A DNA stretch of 64,000 bases from Ardenticatenaceae bacterium. Its GTDB lineage: Bacteria; Chloroflexota; Anaerolineae; Promineifilales; Promineifilaceae. Within the stretch, counting starts at the first letter, position 1; every line of letters begins with the position of its first letter. The notes beneath the pieces are model-generated. The model did not search any database. It worked only from the letters and a program-made list of their open reading frames with translations, and was not told the origin of the DNA. Where the stretch lies: the NCBI GenBank assembly GCA_011525915.1, contig WYBM01000005.1, positions 62,001 through 126,000 on the forward strand, read 5' to 3'. Shown here piece by piece: positions 35,426 through 44,365 of the stretch. The position numbers and the translations under genes are program-made.

Positions 35426-36619
35426 ATGTTTGCAGAACGACCCTTCAAGCGATACCGGCTTTTATCACGCTTTTGGCTTGTGCTTTTTGGCTTAGGGTTG
35501 GCCTCTTGCACTGCCGCAACAGGTGACATAAAAACAGCCGTTCCCCGAGCGACGGAGCCACCTGCTCTAACAGAGCCAGCCTTGACACTGTTGACACCCA
35601 CTTCGACGGCAACCCTGGATACCTCGCCTACGGAAGAGCTGCCGGCAGCAACGCACACGGCCGTGCCCACGTCCACGGCGACGAAGGTCATCACTACGCC
35701 TACACTCATTAACATTAAAGTCCCCTTGGAGACAGAAAACTTGCCCGCTTACGGCTGGTTTTCAGAGGATAGCCAGGTTGTCTATTTTGCTTATCCGGAA
35801 GCGGGGGTTGCTTTTAGCTACGCCATTGCCACCCAACAACTGATTTCCAATACGCTGTCACAAAAAGCAGATGACCAAATCATTGCGCAAATAACAGCCG
35901 ATTTGCCCGCGAATGCCCGTGTATGGGAGATTTCACCACGATACCAAAATGTTCTATATACAGTTCCCATCTCTCAGCCCGTGCGGTTGGAGCGGGGAGC
36001 ATTTTCTGTGCCTCTAGATAATGAGTTGTGGCTTTATAAAGATGGAGTGAACACCCCGTTAGGGGCGGTTGATTCCTGTTTTCTTATCAATTTATATCAA
36101 GCTTTATGGTCACCCTCTGAGACACTTGCTACTTTGAATGCATTTTCTGCTACAGCCTGCGCTTGGGAAAATTGGCTAATTGACTTGGAAACATCTTCAG
36201 TTGCTCCTATTGATGAAACTTGGGAAGAGGGGCATTCTGGGTTTTACGTAGCTGCAATTTTGCCCAATAGACAACTATTATTGACCGCATACCTGAAACG
36301 TGAGCCTTCAGCAGTACTTGATTTGCAGAGTCAAGAACTAACCGTTTTCTCAAATCGAGGGAATGAAATTGCTCGATACAATGACGCTCCTGTTTTCTTA
36401 GATTTTACCTTCTGGTACAGTAGGTATGAGGCTGAAGTTCTATATTCACCCTTGGACCAAACAGATTGGCAATTAATCGATACAATAGAAGGATCGGTTA
36501 GAGCAAAATACATATCCCCTGATCAAAAACAAGTACTCTTATTTAGTGGTAGTTCAGACTATTATGGCTTATCTGATAATCAGAAAACTTCAGGTGTTTG
36601 GCTGTTGATGTTTCCTTAA
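35426..36619 (+). CDS. Putative lipoprotein, 397 aa
   Basis: Signal peptide with lipobox LGLASC (Cys at about residue 28) and AAGGAG before the ATG at 35426. A Thr/Pro-rich linker (about 35-105) leads into a domain with propeller-like strands (AYGWFSEDSQVVYFAYPEAG, ALWSPSETLATLNAFSA). Base composition is clearly lower in GC in the second half than in the neighbouring eCIS genes. No family recognised; it is likely surface-exposed. Confidence 0.7.
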   Translation: MFAERPFKRYRLLSRFWLVLFGLGLASCTAATGDIKTAVPRATEPPALTEPALTLLTPTSTATLDTSPTEELPAATHTAVPTSTATKVITTPTLINIKVPLETENLPAYGWFSEDSQVVYFAYPEAGVAFSYAIATQQLISNTLSQKADDQIIAQITADLPANARVWEISPRYQNVLYTVPISQPVRLERGAFSVPLDNELWLYKDGVNTPLGAVDSCFLINLYQALWSPSETLATLNAFSATACAWENWLIDLETSSVAPIDETWEEGHSGFYVAAILPNRQLLLTAYLKREPSAVLDLQSQELTVFSNRGNEIARYNDAPVFLDFTFWYSRYEAEVLYSPLDQTDWQLIDTIEGSVRAKYISPDQKQVLLFSGSSDYYGLSDNQKTSGVWLLMFP

Positions 36620-36931
36620 TGGAAGAGCTGGATATAGTGGATCAGTATCGATTGTGACAGGTCATTATCCACACTTCTCGTTGAGGTATGGGCTTCTTAA
36701 GAGAATAGGATTAAGGCGCTACGCCAAATCCTGTTCTCTTGGCTGTTGTTAGCCTGGTTTCGGTTGGTTCCTTAGCTGCACTTTCCACGGCCGTCACCCC
36801 TTCCCCCAATCACCTACCCCAAAAGACCATAAACGTAGGCCCACTGACCAGCTTGTGAGAGTTTTGTGAGACGGCCATTTATACTTTTTCCAGCGCAGGG
36901 TGTGAATGGTTCGTAAAAAAGCAGGTCAGCG
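36620..36931. other. 312-bp gene-free stretch before the eCIS locus
   Basis: An imperfect inverted repeat lies at about 36700-36738 (GAGAATAGGATT and AAATCCTGTTCTC arms), possibly a terminator for the lipoprotein gene although no clean T-run follows. One ACGGCCGT octamer lies at 36787. No gene or strong promoter is visible. Confidence 0.45.
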
Positions 36932-37191
36932 ATGGATGAACACCATGATACCGGGATCATGTCCCAGTTTGAAAAAGAAGCCCACTCCTTTGTTATCCGT
37001 ATCTGGAAAGAAAACCGGGATGACCCCAGCAAACCCCCTGTGTGGCGTGGTTGGATCCGGCATGTGCAGAGTGACCAGCTTACCTACTTCAGTGACACGG
37101 CCGACATCAGCCGCATCGTAGCCCACTTTACCACGCATGACGCCGAACTGGATAACGTCTTTGAGCCGGTACAGCAAGAGGATGAACGACG

Positions 37192-37195
<4 letters not shown>
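36932..37195 (+). CDS. Small conserved-looking protein at the head of the eCIS locus, 87 aa
   Basis: Soluble protein with the pattern HSFVIRIWKENR, PPVWRGWIRHVQS, LTYFSDTADISRIVAHF. Small proteins with an R(I/V)W...WRGxIxHV pattern are common in Chloroflexota and cyanobacteria; the function is unknown. It overlaps the ATPase gene by 4 nt (ATGA), which ties it to the injection system. The ribosome binding site is weak. Confidence 0.7.
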
Positions 37196-39390
<2,195 letters not shown>

Positions 39391-39434
39391 GTAATCCCCA
39401 CGCGCTCATCTCCAGCCTGCTTTTGGAGGAATCC

Positions 39435-40199
39435 ATGACATCTGAACATGCTTTTGAAGAAAAAGGGAAAGTCAAGCCAAAACCTTCTCAGGAAACGGCC
39501 GGGCCCCAAAAAGAGAATGCCCCTATCACCACCGATCAGATGCAGGGCAAGCTTAACCCGGCTGCTGTGCAGCAGATGCAGCAAACGGTGGGCAACACGG
39601 CCGTGCAGCGCTTTCTGGCCCAACGCAGCGGCAGCGGCCCTTCGGAAATAGACGATGACACCGCCAATGCCATCAACCAGCAGCGGGGCAGCGGCCAGAA
39701 ACTGGACGAAGGCATGGCCACAAAAGCCGGGGCCACCATGGGCCAGGATTTTAGCAGCGTCAACGTGCATACAGACAGCCAGGCTGACCAGCTTTCCAAT
39801 CAGTTGGGGGCCAAAGCGTTTACCACCGGCAATGATGTCTTTTTTAAGGCGGGTGAATACAACCCTGCCAGCCAAGACGGCCAGCAGCTGATCGCCCATG
39901 AGCTGACCCATGTGGCCCAACAAGGGGCAGCCGCCCCCACCGTTCAGGGCAAGATGGCGGTCAACGACCCCAACGACCAGTATGAAGCCGAGGCCGACCA
40001 CGTAGCCGAAACGGTCATGGCCCAACCGGACGATGTGCAGATGCAAGAAGAAGAAGAGTTACAGATGCAAGAAGAAGAAGAGTTACAGATGCAAGAAGAA
40101 GAAGAGTTGCAGATGCAGGAAGAAGAAGAGTTGCAGATGCAGGAAGAAGAAGAATTGCAAATGCAGGAAATGGAAGAGGAAGAGGAAGTGGCCGCTTAG
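39435..40199 (+). CDS. eCIS-associated DUF4157 protein with acidic tail repeats, 254 aa
   Basis: An N-terminal motif MQQTVGNTAVQRFLAQ (about residues 50-65) is shared with three putative cargo proteins of this locus. The DUF4157 domain follows (about 85-165) with DFSSVNVHTDSQAD, DVFFKAGEYNP and the metallopeptidase signature HELTHVAQQG. The C-terminus has five units of QMQEEEEL. DUF4157 proteins are typical of eCIS loci and may be proteases or assembly factors. GGAGG precedes the ATG. The stop TAG belongs to a twin-hairpin element. Confidence 0.9.
   Translation: MTSEHAFEEKGKVKPKPSQETAGPQKENAPITTDQMQGKLNPAAVQQMQQTVGNTAVQRFLAQRSGSGPSEIDDDTANAINQQRGSGQKLDEGMATKAGATMGQDFSSVNVHTDSQADQLSNQLGAKAFTTGNDVFFKAGEYNPASQDGQQLIAHELTHVAQQGAAAPTVQGKMAVNDPNDQYEAEADHVAETVMAQPDDVQMQEEEELQMQEEEELQMQEEEELQMQEEEELQMQEEEELQMQEMEEEEEVAA
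40038..40172 (+). repeat. 24-bp tandem repeat coding QMQEEEEL
   Basis: Five near-identical 24-bp units starting CAGATGCAAGAAGAAGAAGA plus a partial sixth. Third-base changes between units are few, so the array is young or kept uniform. Confidence 0.9.
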
Positions 40200-40311
40200 G
40201 TAAACCGCGAAAAGTTTTCGGATGTAAAAAGAGGCGTTTTCTCGCGGTTTACTCGAGTAATCGGCCGTGATTCGCTCGCTCTTTTTCCAAAAAATTTGTG
40301 CCGATTACCTA
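40197..40311. repeat. Twin-hairpin intergenic element, copy 2
   Basis: A 115-bp element with the same ends as copy 1 (TAGGTAA, TTACCTA). Hairpin A pairs GTAAACCGCGA with TCGCGGTTTAC, hairpin B pairs GTAATCGGC with GCCGATTAC, and ACTCGAGT lies between. Loop sequences differ from copy 1 while the stems are kept. The left TAG is the stop codon of the DUF4157 gene. Confidence 0.85.
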
Positions 40312-40394
40312 ATAGCGCAAAAAGATGGGAGATGGCCGATTGGAGGCCAGGGTACTCTTTAATCTCTCATCTCTGATCTTAAGGAAATCAAGCC

Positions 40395-41249
40395 ATGCTT
40401 GCTGATCTGGACGAATCTATCAAAAAGCTGCTGGTGGCCGAGCTCCCCGTAAAAAATGGAGAGATTGACATCAAGTTTGACCAGCCCAAGCGGGAATGGA
40501 GTGCCAGGCTGGCCAAACCAACGATCAACTTCTTCCTCTATGATGTGCGTGAGAACGTCACGCTGCGGCAGCATCAATGGGAAGCGCTGAAGCAAAATGG
40601 AAACGCCCGGCTTGACGTGTCTCGCCTCAAACGTACCCCTTTTCGCGTCGATTGTTACTACATGATCACCAGTTGGGCCGCTGAGCCAGATGACGAACAC
40701 CGGCTGTTATCACGGGTACTTATGGCCCTTTTCCGCAACCCCATCCTTGAAGACACTTTCCTGGTGGGGGAGATGCAAGGTCAGGCGTTTGAAATTCAGG
40801 GGCGTGTGGCCAATCATGACAAGCTCACCAACCCGGCTGAGGTATGGAGTGCCCTGGACAATGAAATGCGCCCCAGCATCTCTTACCTGGTCACCGTTGC
40901 TATGGATCCCTGGGCAGAAGTCACCGGGCCGCCCGTGCGTACCTTTACCTTACGCAGCGGTCTCTCGCCTGACCCCCGCCAGCAATCGCTGGAACCGGGC
41001 ACCAGCCTGGCCACGGAAAAGTTGTACATCGGCGGTTATGTGCTGCAAAAAGGCAAACCCCAGGCCGGCATTCAGGTAGCGTTAAAAGGCACAGGGTTTA
41101 TAGACACCACAGACGAAGACGGCCGTTTTCGCCTGGGCGGTCTTTCTGCAGGCCAATACACCCTTGTGGCCTGGCCGGAAAGCGGCAAACCCAAGGAGAT
41201 CAATGTGACCGTTCCCGCAGCTAAGGGCACCTATAACATTGAATTGTAA
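40395..41249 (+). CDS. eCIS tail terminator, DUF4255 (Afp16/Pvc16-like)
   Basis: Caps the sheath-tube end of the particle. DUF4255 spans about residues 1-190 (MLADLDESIKKLLVAELP, INFFLYDVRENVTLRQ, VDCYYMITSWA, LLSRVLMALFRNP). A C-terminal carboxypeptidase-regulatory-like Ig domain is added (GYVLQKGKPQAGIQVALKG, DTTDEDGRFRLGGLSAGQYT), an extension also met in other eCIS terminators. Length is 284 aa. It lies between a twin-hairpin element and the sheath gene. Confidence 0.9.
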   Translation: MLADLDESIKKLLVAELPVKNGEIDIKFDQPKREWSARLAKPTINFFLYDVRENVTLRQHQWEALKQNGNARLDVSRLKRTPFRVDCYYMITSWAAEPDDEHRLLSRVLMALFRNPILEDTFLVGEMQGQAFEIQGRVANHDKLTNPAEVWSALDNEMRPSISYLVTVAMDPWAEVTGPPVRTFTLRSGLSPDPRQQSLEPGTSLATEKLYIGGYVLQKGKPQAGIQVALKGTGFIDTTDEDGRFRLGGLSAGQYTLVAWPESGKPKEINVTVPAAKGTYNIEL

Positions 41250-41268
41250 CAACAGGAGAGATCCTCTT

Positions 41269-41463
41269 ATGAAACCATCTTCGTTCATTCAATATCGTGC
41301 CCCACCCCCTGATAGTAACCGGCCATCGGTTATCGGTAAACGATTGCAGTCTGCTTACCGTTTACCGATGACTGATGACTGTTTACCAGATGACTGTTTA
41401 CTGATTCCTGATTATGGAGGTATGGTTCAAACAAAACCAACCCCAACTACACAAGGAGAGTGA
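41269..41463 (+). CDS. Doubtful 64-aa frame between terminator and sheath genes
   Basis: ACAGGAGAG lies 9-10 nt before the ATG and the frame begins MKPSSFIQYRAPPPD, but its middle runs straight through the repeat-like DNA (TTACCGTTTACCGATGACTG and relatives). It may be the start of a lost gene invaded by the ACTGA-type repeat. No family recognised. Confidence 0.25.
   Translation: MKPSSFIQYRAPPPDSNRPSVIGKRLQSAYRLPMTDDCLPDDCLLIPDYGGMVQTKPTPTTQGE
41320..41420. repeat. Degenerate GACTGTTTAC/ACTGAT intergenic repeat before the sheath gene
   Basis: Units such as GGTTATCGGTAAACGATT, CCGATGACTGATGACTG and GATGACTGTTTACTGATT resemble the ACTGA tracts elsewhere in the window. Confidence 0.5.
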
Positions 41464-41466
41464 AAT

Positions 41467-42807
41467 ATGGCTGTAGCATATGCAACTCCTGGTGTCTATG
41501 TCGAACAAGTAGACAAAGGCACCAAGCCAATAGAAGCGGCCGGTACCTCCATCACCGCTTTTATTGGCATTACAGCCGAAGCCAGCATCAAGTCGGTTGA
41601 CAGCAGCGGCAACGAGGCGCGTAATTCCGTCCTCGGTAAAACCATGCTTGTCACCAACTGGACACAATACACCAACATGTTTGGTGGGTTTGTGGAAGGC
41701 GCTTTTATGCCCGATGCTGTCTATGGCTACTTTAACAACGGCGGCGGTCCTTGTTACATCACCAGCCTGCGTGCGGTGGACGAAATGCCGGACCCCAAAA
41801 AGCCAGCGGCCAAAAAAGCCACCTCGACCAAAAAAGAGGATGAAGCCAAAGAAGGCGAAGATCCCGGTCTCACCCCGATCATTGAATCCGTTGGTGGGCC
41901 GCTGACGGCCAAAGAATTCATTGGCGACACGGCCGAACGTACTGGCATTGGCGGGTTGGAAGCATTCAGCAATATCAGCCTGCTCGTTTGCCCAGATGTC
42001 TTCTATGGCTACGATGGCTCACCGGCCGCCAAATCACGAGTCAAGCAAGTGCAAACGGCGATGATCGCTCACTGCGAAAACATGCAGTACCGTTTCGCCT
42101 TGTTAGACACGCCACCCAACCTCAGCGCGCAGGAAGCCAAAGAATGGCGTGACTACGTCAACTTTGATACCTCCTACGCCGCCATGTATTATCCCTGGAT
42201 TGAAGTGGCCGACCTGTCTGACAGCCCACAAACCAGCAAGTTCGTGCCACCCAGCGGCCACGTGGTGGGCATCTACAACCGCACAGACGCCGAGCGTGGT
42301 GTACACAAAGCACCGGCTAACGAAGTGATTTTGGGCGCTACCAACCTGGGGATCGACCTGACCAAGGGTGAGCAAGACACGCTCAACCCCATCGGCGTGA
42401 ACTGCATCCGCAGTTTCCCCGGCCGTGGCATTCGGGTATGGGGCGCACGCACGCTCAGCAGCGATGGTTCCTGGCGCTACATCAACGTGCGTCGTCTCTT
42501 TAGCCAGGTGGGCCAATCTCTGGACGTGGGTCTGCAGTGGGTGGTGTTTGAACCCAATGACAGCAACCTGTGGGCCCGGGTACGGCGTGACATCACCGCC
42601 TTCTTGCGTGTCATCTGGCGCAGCGGCGCGTTGTTTGGGTCCTCGCCCGACGCCGCGTTCTACGTTAAGTGCGACGCAGAACTGAACCCTCACGAGATCC
42701 GTGATCTGGGGCAGCTCATCATTGAAGTCGGCATGGCGCCGGTGAAACCGGCCGAATTTGTTATCTTGCGCCTGAGCCAGTGGGCTGGCGCAGATGCAGA
42801 AGCTTAG
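41467..42807 (+). CDS. eCIS tail sheath protein, 446 aa
   Basis: Contractile sheath subunit. The N-terminal YATPGVYVEQVDKGTKPIEA is the classic sheath handshake strand, and the C-terminal domain contains GVNCIRSFPGRGIRVWGART, SDGSWRYINVRRLF and the final AEFVILRLSQW. Residues about 105-150 are a Lys/Glu-rich insertion (KKPAAKKATSTKKEDEAKEG) not typical of the fold core. GGAGAG precedes the ATG. Only one sheath gene is seen, whereas Afp has three. Confidence 0.97.
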   Translation: MAVAYATPGVYVEQVDKGTKPIEAAGTSITAFIGITAEASIKSVDSSGNEARNSVLGKTMLVTNWTQYTNMFGGFVEGAFMPDAVYGYFNNGGGPCYITSLRAVDEMPDPKKPAAKKATSTKKEDEAKEGEDPGLTPIIESVGGPLTAKEFIGDTAERTGIGGLEAFSNISLLVCPDVFYGYDGSPAAKSRVKQVQTAMIAHCENMQYRFALLDTPPNLSAQEAKEWRDYVNFDTSYAAMYYPWIEVADLSDSPQTSKFVPPSGHVVGIYNRTDAERGVHKAPANEVILGATNLGIDLTKGEQDTLNPIGVNCIRSFPGRGIRVWGARTLSSDGSWRYINVRRLFSQVGQSLDVGLQWVVFEPNDSNLWARVRRDITAFLRVIWRSGALFGSSPDAAFYVKCDAELNPHEIRDLGQLIIEVGMAPVKPAEFVILRLSQWAGADAEA

Positions 42808-42808
42808 G

Positions 42809-42848
42809 TTTTAATATCCCGGCAATAGGACGTGCCGGGATATTAAAA
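42809..42848 (+). promoter_or_regulatory. Perfect 16-bp stem-loop before the tube gene
   Basis: TTTTAATATCCCGGCA and TGCCGGGATATTAAAA form a perfect stem with the loop ATAGGACG. The right arm ends against the ribosome binding site AAGGAGAG of tube 1. On the plus strand it has no following T-run, so it is more likely an mRNA stability or processing structure than a terminator. Confidence 0.85.
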
Positions 42849-42861
42849 AGGAGAGATCCAC

Positions 42862-43305
42862 ATGGCAGATCGTGAAGACCCTCTTGTTGGTTTTCATTTC
42901 GGCATAGAAATTCAAGGCGTGGTTAGCGGCTACTTCACCGAATGCTCTGGCCTGGGTTCAGAACAGGAAATCATTGAGCACAAGGTGATCACGGAAAGCG
43001 GTCAGGAAGTAGTCATGAAACTACCCGGCCGTTTGAAGTGGGAAAATATCACCCTGAAGCGCGGCATTACCAGCACCATGGACATCTGGAACTGGCGTAA
43101 GCAAGTGGAAGATGGTGAGGTGGATGCGGCCCGTCATAACGGATCCGTGGTGATGTATGACCAGCATCTGGCCCCGGTAGCCCGTTGGAACTTTGAGAAT
43201 GCGTGGCCGGTAAAAGTAAGCGGCCCGCAGCCGAAAGCAGATAGCAACGAGATTGGTGTTGAGGAATTGACCATCGCCCACGAATACATCGTGCGCGTAC
43301 AGTAA
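42862..43305 (+). CDS. eCIS inner tube protein 1 (gp19/Afp1-like), 147 aa
   Basis: Hcp-fold tube subunit of the T4 gp19-like family. Family marks are FGIEIQGVVSGYFTECSGLG, KLPGRLKWENITLKRGITS and WNFENAWPVKVSGP, ending with the ELTIAHEYIVRV strand. It is expected to be made in many copies. The gene lies between two perfect 16-bp stem-loops. Confidence 0.96.
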   Translation: MADREDPLVGFHFGIEIQGVVSGYFTECSGLGSEQEIIEHKVITESGQEVVMKLPGRLKWENITLKRGITSTMDIWNWRKQVEDGEVDAARHNGSVVMYDQHLAPVARWNFENAWPVKVSGPQPKADSNEIGVEELTIAHEYIVRVQ

Positions 43306-43312
43306 ATCAACG

Positions 43313-43351
43313 TCAACCTCCCGGAGGTTCAACCCACCTCCGGGAGGTTGA
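43313..43351 (+). promoter_or_regulatory. Perfect 16-bp stem-loop after the tube gene
   Basis: TCAACCTCCCGGAGGT and ACCTCCGGGAGGTTGA form a perfect stem with a 7-nt loop (TCAACCC). It lies 8 nt after the tube stop and 10 nt before the next start; no T-run follows. Confidence 0.85.
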
Positions 43352-43360
43352 ACGGACACT

Positions 43361-43717
43361 ATGCAAACCGAAGCAGAATTTTCACTCCCCAGGGGATATA
43401 TAGATGAGCATGGTCAGGTTCACCAACACGGCCGTATGCGCCTGGCATTGGCGATTGATGAAGTGGAAGCCATGAACGACCCGCGTGTACGGGCCAACGA
43501 ATCTTACCTGCCCATTTTGCTGTTGAGCCGGGTGGTATCTCAGGTGGGCACAGTCACGGCCGTGACCCCCACCCTCATTGAACGGCTGTTTGCCTCCGAC
43601 CTGGCTTACTTGCAGGAATTGTACCTGCGCCTGAACAGCGGCGAACATGTTACCATTGGCGCCGTTTGCCCCACCTGCCATACGCCGTTCCAGGTGCAGG
43701 TGGCGCCGCTGGGGTAA
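43361..43717 (+). CDS. Phage-tail-assembly-like protein with zinc knuckle, 118 aa
   Basis: Begins MQTEAEFSLPRGYID and contains DPRVRANESYLPILLLSRVV, LIERLFASDLAYLQELYLRL and a C-terminal CPTCHTPF knuckle. Proteins with this pattern sit after the tube gene in many eCIS and phage-tail loci and are thought to act in tail assembly. The ribosome binding site is hidden in or near the stem-loop. Confidence 0.8.
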   Translation: MQTEAEFSLPRGYIDEHGQVHQHGRMRLALAIDEVEAMNDPRVRANESYLPILLLSRVVSQVGTVTAVTPTLIERLFASDLAYLQELYLRLNSGEHVTIGAVCPTCHTPFQVQVAPLG

Positions 43718-43763
43718 TTCATTGGCTCAGGCCGGTCTCTGACCGGCGGCAGCCCAACATGGT

Positions 43764-43928
43764 ATGGCAGATACACCACAAAACAATCAGACACAAGCGG
43801 CAGAAAGTGGCAAACTCACACCTGAATTGGTGCGTAAGGTAGCCGATAAAGTCGCGGCCATGTGGCAGCGCGACCTGACCATTGACCGTGAAAGGCAACG
43901 ATTTGGACAGGGGTCACAAACAAGATGA
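43764..43928 (+). CDS. Small eCIS protein, 54 aa
   Basis: The frame MADTPQNNQTQAAESGKLTP continues with ELVRKVADKVAAMW and RDLTIDRERQRFG and overlaps the tube 2 start by 4 nt (ATGA). The C-terminal half looks like one amphipathic helix ending in a charged RERQR run. Small proteins of this size occur at this place in other eCIS loci. The ribosome binding site is weak, but the coupling and codon use support it as a real gene. Confidence 0.7.
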   Translation: MADTPQNNQTQAAESGKLTPELVRKVADKVAAMWQRDLTIDRERQRFGQGSQTR

Positions 43929-44365
43929 GCATCGAAGAATTACGGAAACTATCTAATCCTGCTTTTCGTTACGTCGTGGAAGTTGGCGGCACGCCCCAAG
44001 CCGCCTTTACCGAATGTACCCTGCCGGTGATTGAATGGGAGATTGAAGAGGTAAAAGAAGGTGGCCTTAACACCTTTACCCACCAACTTCCCGGCCGGCG
44101 TAAAGGGGCTAAGATGACGTTAAAAAACGGCGTCGGCAGCAGCGACCTGTACGATTGGTGTGTCAAAACCATGGGTGAGACGTTTGAACGCAAACAGGTC
44201 ACAGTGACGCTGTTGGATTCGATGAAAAAAAAGGTGATGAGTTGGGATTTAGCCGCCGCTTATCCCATTAAATGGACGGGGCCGCAGTTAAAATCTAGCG
44301 ATAACAATGTGGCCATTCAATCGCTGGAACTAGCTTGTGGCGAAGTCACGGTATCAACAGGGTAA
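43925..44365 (+). CDS. eCIS tube protein 2 (gp19/Afp5-like), 146 aa
   Basis: A second gp19-type tube protein, related to tube 1 but diverged: FRYVVEVGGTPQAAFTECT, TFTHQLPGRRKGAKMTLKNG and WDLAAAYPIKWTGPQLKSS. In Afp the equivalent protein starts the tube on the baseplate. The stop overlaps the next start (TAATG). Confidence 0.95.
   Translation: MSIEELRKLSNPAFRYVVEVGGTPQAAFTECTLPVIEWEIEEVKEGGLNTFTHQLPGRRKGAKMTLKNGVGSSDLYDWCVKTMGETFERKQVTVTLLDSMKKKVMSWDLAAAYPIKWTGPQLKSSDNNVAIQSLELACGEVTVSTG

Noticed and set aside
36700..36738. Strong terminator after the lipoprotein gene
   Set aside because: The inverted repeat is imperfect and not followed by a T-run, so I only note it as a possible structure.
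40038..40172. CRISPR-like array
   Set aside because: The 24-bp units are directly adjacent without spacers and lie in frame inside a protein-coding gene.
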